64,000 bases of DNA from NCBI GenBank assembly GCA_963978895.1, contig OZ022246.1, positions 12,311,320 through 12,375,319 on the forward strand. Direction: 5' to 3'. Source of the DNA: Erpobdella octoculata. Its lineage: Eukaryota; Annelida; Clitellata; Hirudinida; Erpobdellidae. This document shows, one piece after another, positions 47,019-58,969 of this stretch. The stretch's first letter is position 1. Every line of letters begins with the position of its first letter. The position numbers and the translations under genes are program-made. The notes beneath the pieces were generated by a model. That model saw only the letters and a program-made list of their open reading frames with translations, did not search any database and was not told the DNA's origin.

Positions 47019-47454
47019 AATACATTTTATGTAATTAAATCTTCTAGTTAATAGATCAACATCATTTTTACGATTTTTCCAGACCCGTAAGAGTGAGCTT
47101 TATGTGCCTAAAAATACGGTTCATAAGCGGACCCATACTCTCTCCCATTGTTTTTAAAGTTTGTTGTTCTAGATGCCAACAAATTTTTTTATAACAACAT
47201 TGGGACGATAAAAATTTCAAAAATTACTTAATTAAATGAAATAAAAAATAAATTTGAAAAGAAATGTTTTCTCAAATAAGATACGACTACCCTTTCCTCA
47301 GTGAACAATTAGATGTAGAATTAAAATCTACTATTTTGAGAAATTATGAACATTTTTGGCATCCAGTCCCCCATACGGCTTATGGGTCTGAGTTGGTCAA
47401 AACAATAGATATCCACCATTGCACACATACACACACACATATATAATCTAAGTT

Positions 47455-47612
47455 AAGTGAGCGAGCCAGTCCCAAGCCTGGATAAAGGAGGAGGGACAGC
47501 TAAAAGGATCAGACTTTGATCCACGACAGGAAGCACTTAGGTGCTTCCTACACACAGCCAATTCAGTCTTAAAACACTTGGTGTAAAGGACTATAAACTA
47601 TTATAAAAAAAA
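47455..47612 (+). mobile_element. SINE copy (same family as 33406-33595)
   Basis: GCGAGCCAGTCCCAAGCCTG, GGAGGAGGGACAG, GGAAGCACTTAGGTGCTTCC and TGTAAAGGACTATAAACTAT followed by an A-rich tail, in plus orientation. The 5' part is replaced by other sequence. Confidence 0.75.
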
Positions 47613-47944
47613 GAAGCTGTAATTAGTTACAGATTGTCCCAATAATCAAACTGATCCCTATTTCAAAACGGAGAAAACCCCTCAAATAAAGAGGTGTCAG
47701 TCTTAAAGGCCGTTCAGTCGTTTATTGGAACCGACAGCAAACAAGATAAGGACATTCGCAAACAAACTGCGGAAGTGCATGCAAAGGGAACCCATCAAGC
47801 GGAAATCAAGAAAAAAAGTGTATGAATGAGTGAATGAATGAATGCTGATTGAATTAATGAATTGAGTTTTTTCTGCCAGTAAATACAAACCTTTTTCAAT
47901 ATGACCTCTTGTAATTTAAAAATATTTTTTTAAATATTATAGGA

Positions 47945-48245
47945 TCAAATTGTCATATTATAAGATGAAGGTGTTATATTATAATTATAAGATCAATGTG
48001 TCATATTATAAGATCAAGGTCAGTCAAGGTGCCATATTATAAGATCAAGGTATCATTTTATAAGATTAAGATGCCATATTATAAGATTAAGATGTCATAT
48101 TATAAATAAAAGGTGCCATATTATAAGATTAAGATGTCATTTCATAAAACTAAGATGTCATATTATAAGATCAAGATGCCATATTATAAGATTAAGATGT
48201 CATCTTAAAAGATTAAGATGCCATATTATAAGATCAATGTGTCAT
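47945..48245. repeat. 22-bp AT-rich minisatellite
   Basis: About 13 imperfect copies of CATATTATAAGATTAAGATGT with variants at several positions. Confidence 0.9.
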
Positions 48246-48514
48246 AGTTGAACGGATTGAAATTCGAAAGAGAAGCAAGGACCGGGTATGATCTCGTGCA
48301 TACGTGGAATCACACAGTTTTACCTGCTACCCGCACGTGCATCCGGAATTGGAATTTTTGCTGATCAGTGTTATTTAAATATTGAAACCAGTTTTTAACT
48401 AAAATCTTTGAGTTTTGAAAAAGTGATTTTTTTGCCGTAAATTGTCGTGTTATCAAATTTTGATAACAACCAACGGATGTAGTGCCGGGGACGAGATCGC
48501 GTTAAAAATTAGAG

Positions 48515-48612
48515 TGGGGACACACTTGAGGTGGACATGGGTCGAGTTGACCCATAAATTAGATTGGGTTGGGTCGCTAAAAATTGATCCATGTCAATCT
48601 CTGGTACACACT
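48515..48612. repeat. GGGTTG-rich dispersed repeat
   Basis: GGACACACTTGAGGTGGACA, TGGGTCGAGTTGACCCAT and GATTGGGTTGGGTCG, with a related and larger stretch at 55300-55510. Its class is unknown. Confidence 0.5.
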
Positions 48613-49191
48613 TGATCGCTCAAATGGCTAGAGTGCAAAACTTATTGCAAATACCAGGCATTAGCACAACTCCACTTTTTTCTACCCAAGACAAGATACA
48701 CTTAAATAAGAAAATATGTGCTTTTGAAACACTATTTTTTTCATCAATATTTTGTTATTACTCAGTAATCATGCAAGAAAAGCCTAATGACAACAAACAG
48801 GTGGTCGGAGTTGAACCATTTGGGACTGAGAATCAGATGGCACTGAAACTTTAGTTGGACGTTCTCGCATCGACGTTCTGCTTCATCTATTTCGAAGTTT
48901 ACTTTTAACTTATTAAGACAAATTGAAAACAGACTGATAGATGCATGAACGATATAATGGATGCAATGTCGAATAAGAGGCATTGAAAGTTTCTCGAATC
49001 CATTTACTTGAAAACAAAAATCTCACAAATCTATAAAAAAAAGTTTTTTTTTTAAATTTAAAAATCACAAATCGAAGCTGACCAGCGTTAACGAGAAACC
49101 ACTTTAAACGCCTACAATCATTTCCAGCACTTGATTCAATCGAAGCAAACCTGAAACCACACCTGTCACCTGTCCTAATGTCGCATCTCAC

Positions 49192-49252
49192 CTGAAAGAA
49201 GTTCAACCTGGCCACTTCCAATTATTTTCATCACGACAGACTTTCCATTCAT
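49192..49252 (-). other. Candidate first coding exon
   Basis: On the minus strand ATGAATGGAAAG opens a frame (MNGKSVVMKIIGSGQVELLS) that ends at a strong donor CAG|GTGAGA, in phase 1. The stomatin exon at 21028 needs a phase-1 donor, so the two could join, but 28 kb lies between them and a one-in-three match is weak evidence. It may be chance. Confidence 0.25.
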
Positions 49253-49259
49253 TCTGAAC

Positions 49260-50385
49260 TTCCTCTCACACAATAACTTTGAGTTTTTTCTTCATTTTCG
49301 TTGTTGTCTCATAGCAACGCTACTTGGCAACCTGAGGACATTTTATTTCTATTTGTCAGACGGAGATGGAAGTTTTCCATTAAATGAGAATTGATAAATG
49401 AGAATTGATGAATACAAGTTGAAAAATGAGTGCAAACAGACAGGCAAGTGTTGAGATGAGTTTATATTTCAAATATGCAAAGTTTTTTTTTAAATATATT
49501 CAAAATTTATACATCAGAGAGAAACCAAGGAGCGAGTTGGTCACTTGGGAATAATTTTTTTTTCATCTTAAACTTTCTTTTAAGGTTTCATCAGTCACCT
49601 TCCATTTACGTATTGTATTTTAGGATAGAACGCGTTATTCTTGTTGGATTTCTTGTTAATAAATCAGGAAAAATTCACGTTTTATATGGGAACGATATTA
49701 TTCATAGAAAATAATATTTATAGCAATAATAGTAATATGGGATATGTATTAAGGATAATTTTTATTTAATCTGAGGTCTTTGGTAGCCGGAGAAGAGGGA
49801 TAGGTCGACAAAACTTAAAAGAAAGTCACCAAGCATCCTTACGCTCTGCTGAGTTTTTATTACTTTTGTCAAAGAGAAAGATGAGGAAGAAGAAGAAGAA
49901 GAAGAAATGAGTTTGTTTACATGTACATGAATAAGGATCAGTCTGAATTGCTCTCTACTTATCGGTCGATATGGAATTATGCATGTCTGACGCATTGAAA
50001 CGGCACCGCCAATCAGCGGCCATCATTCTAAGAATATTTTGATCGTAGTTTGCCACGCGAATCGATATAATACCCGTGTGACCTCTTTAAATTCAACTTA
50101 AATATCAAACGACAAATTAATTTGTGTCCGGAGACTCGACAGTTCTTCTATGATTAAAAAAAATGTCGTGGTGATTAGAAGGGTTGTCTTTTTTGTTAAA
50201 TTCATGGATAAAAATTATCTTTTTGTTCAACAGCATGTCTTCATTCATTCCCCTTTCTATGAAGCAGTCTGTGGCAGATTAGAAGTCTATGCAACTTTCA
50301 AGGTCGATTGTGGTTTACTATTCAATCGCGCAACATTACTTTATCTAGTAGATTTTTACGACACACACACACAAATACACACATC
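49260..50385. other. No gene recognised
   Basis: AT-rich DNA without supported features apart from a short (GAA)n-like tract at about 49885. Confidence 0.5.
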
Positions 50386-50387
50386 TT

Positions 50388-50905
50388 AGCTTTCAAGTGA
50401 AAAAAAAGTTGTATCAAACCAATCTGAAACTGACAAGTTTTATAGACATTATAGATAAGCTACTACTGCGGTCCTGCGGTTAAACCGGAGTGGAAAAATA
50501 ATCAAAGCTGAAGCTGCACACACACACACACACACTCACACACACATAAACACACGCACTGAGGCACAAACAAATAAATATTCAGTGATGTTAAATAAAC
50601 GATTTGTTCAAACACGCTGTCTCACGAACGTAACAGGAAGATACGAATCAGGGATGATTCTCAGGATTTATTGGACAGAATAAAGACTCCCCCAACCCCC
50701 CCCCCTCCTCTCCCAGCAGATCCAATGTATGATATTATGCAATTTCAAAGACAAACATTCCTAGTCGTCTAAAGAACTCAGAAAAATACCACGCAGCTTC
50801 AGCTTTGGTTATTTTTCCACTCCGGTAGTAGCTGGTTTATGAAACTTACCAATTTTCAGAGTTGTTTTATAAAAACTTTTTTCACTTGAAAAGCTGAGAT
50901 CCTGA
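50388..50905. mobile_element. Foldback element with long inverted arms
   Basis: The left arm (CTTAGCTTTCAAGTGAAAAA ... CCGGAGTGGAAAAATAATCA ... AGCTGAAGCTGC) is matched inverted at 50790-50900, about 115 bp per arm with gaps. The loop of about 270 bp contains a (CA)n tract and a C-run. It has no coding frame and is probably a foldback MITE. Outer target duplications are not clear. Confidence 0.65.
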
Positions 50906-51867
50906 GATGCAGAACCGCAAAACTAGCTTGACATCGAATTTTATGTATTTGTATGGCTAGTTTGAATAATACAAGAATGACATTTTTAATGGAAACGAAA
51001 ATTGTTAGTGGCTATCGAACTTATTTATATAGGTATTCAGATAGGCCGAGTCGATATGCTCAACATAAAAAGATAGGCAGATGAGGGGGCTGACAAAAAT
51101 CTATAATAAACGTGCGGAAAATAATAATTATAATACGACCAAATAAATTCCAGGTGAGTTTTTACTGTTCTTATTATTGTATTTTTACGCAGATAACGTG
51201 CACTCTGACGTGCCTGGAAAAGTAATAAAAAAGGATGTTGCTCTATCAATCAGAAAATGTAAATATGTACAAAGTATTTTTTAATACATTTTACCAATAT
51301 AAGTGTATTTATTTATAAACCACATCTTTTTTTAACCCCTCTCCATGCCTTCATAGATGCGTGTTATCTACGAAAAAATACATTATGTAGCGGTCAACAG
51401 GTGAATAAATGAGCAGACCGTGACCCTGACCTTGTCCTTTGAGCATTGGTGCTACCGTTGTTGCTTAATAATGTTGATTTTTGGTTTTGGTTACTTTTGG
51501 CCTAAACGTTGGGGTAAACTGCTACATAAAGAGCTAACAATAGGGGAAGTCTTGGGATGACTTTCCAGATGCCCCAATACCAAATTTTCTCTCACAAATT
51601 TCAGGTTCTGAGTAAATATTTTCAAAAAATTTTACTTACCCAAAAAGCTAAAACATTTTGGAAAATAGTGTAAAACATGGTCAATGGCAATGGCTATGCC
51701 ATACGTTTAGGTTAAAAATCATATGCCTTGCTCAAGGATGTTTTCTTCAAATGACTATTTCCAATTTTGAAATGAAAATTATCTTATTTCTTTTCAGCTT
51801 TTTCTGTTAACCTTGTTATTGAATTAGTTTTAAAACATACGCTAACTTTATGGAATTTAAATCTATA

Positions 51868-51963
<96 letters not shown>

Positions 51964-52633
51964 TGTTTGTATGTATGTATGTATGTATGTATGTATGTAT
52001 GTATGTATGTATGTCCTTAATGCATTGCTACACCATTCATCCGATCGTAATGCAATTTCACACAAGCTTGAGAGGCAATGGGAGACAATTATAGTAAAAA
52101 AATTGAAATCGGACACAAAATGAGCGGAGCGGGAGAGCGAGCGGGAACGGGACTTTATGGAATTTAAATCTATATCTATATATATATATATATAAATGAA
52201 TGTTTGTATGTATGTATGTATGTCCTTAATGCATTGCTACACCATTCATCCGATCGTAATGCAATTTCACACAAGCTTGAGAGGCAATGGGAGACAATTA
52301 TAGTAAAAAAATTGAAATCGGACACAAAATGAGCGGAGCGGGAGAGCGAGCGGGAACGGGACTTAGAAAATGAGCGGGAACGGGAAGGCAAGAGGGAACG
52401 AAAAAGCAACTGAGAGCGGGAAAGCGTCCGGAAGGGGGAAAGCGACCGGGAGTGGGAAAGCGACCGAGAGCGGGAAAGCGAACGAGAGCGAGAAAACGGC
52501 CGGGAGTGGGAAAGCAACCGGGAGCGAGAAAAAGACCGAGAGCGGGAGAGCAAGCGGGGAAGGAAACGGGATCGAGAGAGACAAACATTAAAAAACCTCT
52601 AAAAATCCCGGGCAACGCCGGGTACCCCGCTAG
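51868..52633 (+). mobile_element. Helitron of the main family with an internal tandem duplication
   Basis: The 5' TCTATATATATA merges with a long TA array, followed by (ATGT)n, TGCATTGCTACACCATTCAT, GAGCGGAGCGGGAGAGCGAG, a GGGAAAGCGACC-type array, CCCGGGCAACGCCGGGTACC and CCGCTAG before T. The first part, together with about 20 bp of its left flank (CTTTATGGAATTTAAATC), is present twice (from 51847 and from 52153). Confidence 0.85.
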
Positions 52634-52929
52634 TAACAAATATATTTACTTAAGTATTTTTTCAAAACGTTAAAAGGCAAAGTTTGGTTCAAAATTTTTT
52701 ATTACATACACTTAAATATTATTTTAAAATTTTTAGTACTTTTTTATGTAAGCGTTGTTTTTTATATTTATGTTTTTTATTATCTATAAAAACAATTCCA
52801 AAAACATGTACACTTTTTTCTTAAAACACTGATGATCGAGAGGAGGTAGACACAGTTACTTTTTCAAAAACTTCTTCAAAAATGTTGAAGCTATTTTTTC
52901 CAAAAAATATAAAAAAATTGGAAAATCTT

Positions 52930-52945
52930 CGGGGGGGGGGGGGGC
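52930..52945. repeat. Homopolymeric G run
   Basis: About 15 consecutive G in an AT-rich context. It may be length-variable or poorly sequenced. Confidence 0.9.
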
Positions 52946-54266
52946 AATTTTTCTCCACTTCCCCCGCAAATTACACCTCTGAACTTAACACCAGCAAGTT
53001 TCCAAGCAGGACAATTTAAGAAATATATATTATTTTTTAGTGGTCGTCATAGTATGTTATATCAATGCGGAATTATTCTATATAGAACCTTTGATCAGCT
53101 CTGTTCGTTGAGTTTATTAGCATAAATTAACATACATTTTAAGAAACATGGAAACTGGAAGTTTCTCCCTCTCTCTTTCTCTCCAGTCAACTTTCCCAAA
53201 TCATGAAGCTAAAATAACAGTTTTAAGATGTTTTCTAGACCACTAGGGCTGTTCAGCAACACTGCAAACTTCACTTCCGGCTTCTCTTAAATAACATTTT
53301 TTTATAATAGTTTAAAATAATTACACCTGGTTTTTTAAAACTCAAATGTCAGTAGGTTCCCATCTTAATGTTAGGAACAACTTGCATCTTTAAGAATTTA
53401 TTTGCTCAGTAAGGTGCTAAAATAGTTACCCATATTTCTTAATAGACCCAAATTATGTTATCTGTACCTATTGCACTTGTATACATACACTTGTACACAT
53501 GAATATTGTTTATGAACTTTGTATAACTTAACTGATAATAAAATACTCAATAATCAACCCACTTCAGCTTCTCAAAATAATAATTGAAAATTGATACAAT
53601 CATGGAAATCTACATCTCCAATAAAAATGGGTTTATCTACATTACCCAAAGATAACTGATTTTATGAGACAAAAACAAATTCTTTCATTTTTTTTAAACT
53701 TAAACCCCATTATTCAGTGTAAGTATAAAAGCCAGTTAGACAAACTCTAAAACTGCCGACCCTTCAGCATTTAGGCATTCATCATCATAGAAATTTATCA
53801 TAGACTTTTTTTTATATCTGTGACATTCTGTATCATAGAACACAAGATTGTATTAACCACTTTAAACCAATTTTAAAACATGATTAAATAAACCAAGTCT
53901 GAATAATTTTTTTATAATAAATGTAACAACAGAAATGAAAACCATATCAACCATATTTATAAATGTGACACATCCGTGGGTGAACATCATGTAATGTTCT
54001 GAACTCAACCGATTTTAAAGAAAAATGCTTTGGGTCAATTAAACACAAAATTAAAGAATTCTCTTGTTTGAAGACAGTTCGAAGAAACGTCTATCAACTG
54101 CACATGAGTCTAACAACATCTGTCAACAAATAAAACAATCTCATTGAACATTTAGGCACATTAAATTGCTTATTGATCCTAATTACTTGAAATTGCAATT
54201 CGTTGAACAGAAATTGGGTAAATTATATTATAAACAAAGAATATTTAAAAGTATTGATAACCTTAC
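52946..54266. other. No gene recognised; last calmodulin-like exon not found
   Basis: AT-rich DNA. A decayed inverted SINE tail (TTTTTTTATAATAGTTTAAA ... ACACCTGG) may lie at 53295-53335. The calmodulin-like protein needs one more exon starting in phase 1, but no clear candidate was seen here. Confidence 0.45.
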
Positions 54267-54964
54267 CTTCATAATTGACTTGCCCATCTCTGTCAACATC
54301 AATCTCTCTGATCAACTCATCCACCTCTTTGTCTGACAGTTTCTCTCCAATGTTTGTCATCACATGCCTGAGCTCAACTGCAGATATGAAGCCTGTGTTG
54401 TCTCTGTCAAAAACTCTGAAGGCATCTCTTATTTCTTCTTCTTTGTTTCTTGGATCATTGGCAAATCGATTCATCAACTGAATCAGCTCGGAGAGACCAA
54501 AGGAGTTCTTTCCTGCAAAGAAAATATTTTATCATTTGGACTATTTCTAATAGTTAATTCATGAGCATAAAAAAAGAAAAAAACTAATATTAAAGTTAAA
54601 AATAAGCCACTAACTGATGATATTCTTGATGATATCCTCTACTTCTGCTTCAGTTGGATTTTGACCCAATGATCTAATAACTGTACCCAGTTCCTGACAT
54701 GGAATTTGTCCATCAGCATCTTTGTCAAACAACGTGAAGCATTCCTTGATTTCTAAAATAAAAGTTAAAAACTATTTTGTATTTATGCTATAAACTTCCT
54801 CATTTGAAATTAACAGCAATTCGTTTAACAAACCGTTTTGATCCATGGAAACCTGCACAGATTTAATAAATAACAAATATTGAGTATTAATGACAAACAA
54901 AATTTCAAAAATAGCTTAGAAACTAATATGTAACGCGTAATTAAACACAGAATTTACTTGCCAT
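54267..54964 (-). CDS. Calmodulin-like EF-hand protein with degenerate EF-hand 2
   Basis: Exons in order: 54964-54962 (ATG), 54852-54834 (19 nt, reads VSMDQN), 54752-54615, 54512-54267, with a final exon missing. Introns are 81-109 bp and all phases join. EF1 loop [14 protein letters not shown]3 [12 protein letters not shown] and EF4 [11 protein letters not shown] fit calcium-binding loops, although EF3 has Thr at position 5. [17 protein letters not shown] and [20 protein letters not shown] are near-calmodulin. Where calmodulin has EF2 this protein reads [20 protein letters not shown], with no acidic loop, so site 2 should not bind calcium. The ATG-only first exon is used if the intron begins GC (GCAAGT); otherwise the ATG of MDQN in the 19-nt exon would start the protein. 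Confidence 0.85.
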
Positions 54965-55289
54965 TTTAAAACACTCCACCGCTAGAACAGAATATTGACA
55001 CCTGAAAGGTGTGTCGAGTTATTTTTAGCGCTACTCACCGCTTGACTTCTAAAGCGTACACAATAATTATTTTCACACTTCGATATGAAAAACCTCAAAA
55101 GAGATCAAATAGCCCCCATCTCTCCTATATGCTTTATAATTAGGTTTATTTAAAAAAAAAACAAATTTGCCACACAAATATTTTTAGAATCAACAACCAC
55201 GGCAAAAGTTTTGGAATTGTTGCTTTCAGAATATTAAATTAAAATTAATACAACCGAAGTATCAACACTTTTGGTGCACGCTTCAAAGT

Positions 55290-55512
55290 CTAAATTGTAA
55301 GATGGGTTGGATTGACCCATGGGTTGGGTTGGGTTGACCAACATTGGTTGGGTTAGGTTCAATTTTTTTTCGAAACATGAGTGGATTGGGATGGGTTGGG
55401 TTTAATTAAAGTTTCAACTTTTTATTTATTTATTTTTAGTGGGTAGGGATGGGTTGAGTTAGTATTATAATGAGTTAGGTTGGATTACCAAAAATGGACC
55501 CATGTCCATTTC
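55290..55512. repeat. Degenerate GGGTTG-rich repeat
   Basis: Repeated GGGTTGGGTTG, GATTGGGATGGGTTGGG and GGTTGGATTACC, ending ATGGACCCATGTCCATTTCT. It is related to 48515-48612. A separate TTAGGGTTAGG telomere-like word lies at 55685. Confidence 0.55.
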
Positions 55513-56519
55513 TGCAACAGCTCCTGCATCCTGCATGCCATTTTAAGTGAGATTGAATAAATTTTTACTCGAATTTTTATCTCAACAAAATCAACTTGAA
55601 TTTAGGTACAACCAGCTCATTAAATTGAAAAATATAAATTTCCAGTGATAACCATGTAGTGATAACCAATAATGTACAGTGGGGTTAGGGTTAGGTAGTT
55701 AGTTAGGTTAGGCGACTGCAAACTATTTTGTCAAAAAAAAATTACAAGGGGTGAAAATCTCTATGCTTCCCTCCTGCCGGGGTGCATGCTACCTCTTCTT
55801 TTGCATCCCACCTAGCTACGCACCAGAAACATCCGGCAAGGTAACGAACACAAAATATTTTCATCTTTAGCTACTAGTGGCCCTGACCACAATTCACAAA
55901 CAATATGGTCAATTCTTTTGACTGTTTGACGCAGTCTCTTTCAGTCTTGCTGGAGCCTGTGTGATCTTCCGATTCGGTTTTGCGGGCTTGAATACTACGC
56001 CAAATCGTTACATCTCAATTTTTTCATATATGACTGTCGATCACAGCCGGCCTCCACTAGGTCACCGACAGTTCCACGCAACCTAACTCACAACTGTACG
56101 GCACAGTCAGTTTTTGACCTTTACCACTTTTCAAGTTTTAAAACACAGGATTATTGTCAATGCAGAATTGTGTAAATTTCTTCAGTTTTAACTCCATTTC
56201 TGCGAGCCACTACTGAAACGCAAAATCCTTGGTCAAACCGCTCTGAGCCTCAGCTTTATTGGCATTTGTATGTAGAAGCATTTTCAAACTTTTCAAATAA
56301 AACAGTCGTTTCAATATCTACACTCCCACACTTGTCAACAGCATCCCAACAAACCTTTTCTACCTGTCCCGCAACATCCGGGGTCAGCAACGTCCTCAGC
56401 TGACTCATCCGTGGCAGTATCACTCATTAGACATCACTTGGAGCTCCGTTCCATTTTTTTTAAAACCATTTATTTCTAAGAACAACATATCCCAATGTCT
56501 TGAACTGATGACCACTTAA

Positions 56520-57171
56520 TAAATCCGGCCCGCCACGCAAAAACCGTGAAACACTCTGTCCAAACGCCGCATCACAGGTGTCATCATCACACACCTCATT
56601 CAAGCTACCTGCCACCAAACACGAAACTTTCAAAAACCTTTTCTGCAACAAGGATATCTTGGGTACATCAAGCAATCCTCCTGTCTTTCGAAAGAATACG
56701 AGTTTGATACAAATGAGGAATTAACCAACTTGATAAGAAAAATTACGAGAAAAATAAACGAAGCAGCACAGGAGAGGATGGAAAGAAAGAACAAAGCAAC
56801 TATGAACATGATGAAAAAAAAAATTATTTCTTGGTGGTCAGGTTTGTCCTGAAAACGGAATAGCAGACATTGGTACGGCGATGCTGTCAGTGAACAGCAA
56901 ACAAATTAATGAAAACGGGGGATCTTCAGGTAGTGATTTGCCTGAGTGTCGTCTGGATGGCAAGGCTATTGAGGGTTTGGTCACAGAAACGGCTGAGGCA
57001 GTGGTGGACACGGTTCTGGACTAGTATGTTGCTGATAAAGAAAATGTTGTGGGTTGCTGCAGCGAAACCCAGTTTGAACCGGAGTCTACCAGCTGTGTCT
57101 CAGAACATGTGACAGATGACTGCACAGATCAGGTGGAGCACAAGGAAAACAAAGAAAAGTGGGCCTTGTAG
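56520..57171 (+). pseudogene. Degenerate coding relic, family not recognised
   Basis: Three plus-strand frames in sequence look coding: one ending FKNLFCNKDILGTSSNPPVF and RKNTSL (about 56600-56715), a basic one (LTNLIRKITRKINEAAQERM, about 56720-56810), and an acidic one (GIADIGTAMLSVNSKQINEN to EHVTDDCTDQVEHKENKEK, about 56860-57170) with one internal TAG at about 57022. The first resembles segments that precede the nuclease in some retroelements, but I cannot assign it. Frame changes and the stop mark it as broken. Confidence 0.35.
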
Positions 57172-58002
57172 ATGAGTGTTGCTAAATTCTGATAAAATCT
57201 GGGGAAACCGTCGGATCCGTCAGAGAAGTTTCGGAAGCCCCTGGTGGTGCCGGCGTCCGTTTGCAGACAACTCCTGGCGTTTTGGAAGAACCAGAGTTTT
57301 GCATAGGGGTCCTCCGGGATTTTTGTGAGCAGGCGTAAAGGAATTGTGAAGGGGCGTGGCCAGAAATTTTGAGCGGGGGGCGGGGGCAGAAACTGATTAG
57401 TAAATAGTTTTACTGAGAAATTTACGATCCACTAAAGTCAAGGCTTAACGACAGTTTCAGCAATAATTAATAGTAACAAACCATCAAACATTTAATTAGG
57501 AATAGTAAATTACAATATGAAATTCAGCCAACGTTTTTTCTGCGAAAAAATGTTGATGACGGTTTTTTCATTAATGTTAAGGTTGCGATTGAGGATAAAA
57601 TTAGACCCATAGACAACTCTGATCCTAAAATTTTTGATAACTTATTAAATATTTAATTTGCAAAATAATTGTTAACTGAAATATTTCAAAACACACGGGC
57701 ACGCGCGTCACTTCAACATCAACATTGGCAAGCTTTCGTGGGGGCCCCCATGGCTGCGCCTATAGAGTTGTATTCAGATGATGAGTGTCTCTTAAATTTT
57801 AATGGCCGTGGAAACTGCGCATAGTTAAACACTTTTGTTTTAGAACAATATACCTACAATATATCTCAGCGATCTTGTGAAATTTTATCTTACTAGAGTT
57901 GTTGATACAATGTTTGCTTCACTCAAAAATGTATGCAACAATTTTCTATTTGCCACAACCCAACCCTGTTTCCCAGTAAAGTTGTCGATGATCTGGAAGG
58001 TA

Positions 58003-58166
58003 GTCCATAGGTATAATGTTCATCAAACTGTCCATAGGTATAATGTTCATCAAACTGTCCATAGGTATAATGTTCATCAAACTGTCCATAGGTATAATGT
58101 TCATCAAACTGTCCATAGGTATAATGTTCATCAAACTGTCCATAGGTATAATGTTCATCAAACTGT
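58003..58166. repeat. 27-bp tandem repeat, six copies
   Basis: GTCCATAGGTATAATGTTCA plus TCAAACT is repeated six times with no differences seen. As 27 is a multiple of 3, every frame through it repeats a 9-residue word (VHRYNVHQT in one), but no gene context supports translation. Confidence 0.95.
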
Positions 58167-58809
58167 CTAAAATATGGCGCCCATTTTTGTAGAAAAACGT
58201 CGTCTATAACTGGTAGGAAAAGGTAGTTGTAGGTTATTTTCATAAAAATTAATTTCATTTTTAATGCACACGTCAAATTTTTCGCATCGACTCATGGTTA
58301 AATTCTTCAGGCTTTTTTAAACACATAAAATTCACAAAACATTCTAACTAGCTTTTAACCTTGCACTTTCCACAGGAACATACACAGCAAACGCATTAAA
58401 AACTAGAATAACATTATAATGAATACAATTAAGCCTTTGTTATTCAGAAGCTGAGATATATTGGTGAGGGAAACTTGCGATAGTAATAATTAAAGTTTGG
58501 TCACCCTAAATTAATGTTTGCAATGTGTTAATCATTTGCTTTGCATGTAATGAACATTTTCAGGAGAAGAAATGGGCGGTTTATATTCGGACAAGTTCAG
58601 AAACAGGCCAGCACATGCAAACTATCATCAATTAAGCCTTCAGGACTTTTTAAATCTGTTCAGCTGCACTGTGGCAAAAGAAATAACGTGTTTATATATT
58701 ACGATGATGGTTCTGCAAATGACATAAGTTTGAGTTTGTGCTGCAAAAGTTTATTAGTAAAAACAAAATATCAAAACGAGAATATCATAAAAGAGAATGA
58801 GAAAACAAT

Positions 58810-58966
<157 letters not shown>

Positions 58967-58969
58967 CAC

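Noticed and set aside
55679..55714. Interstitial telomere repeat
   Set aside because: Only about two TTAGGG-like units with degenerate neighbours; too short to support.
58541..58800. Plus-strand frame before the (TA)n array (reads [18 protein letters not shown])
   Set aside because: No domain, no partner exon, and the frame continues into the TA repeat; not enough evidence.
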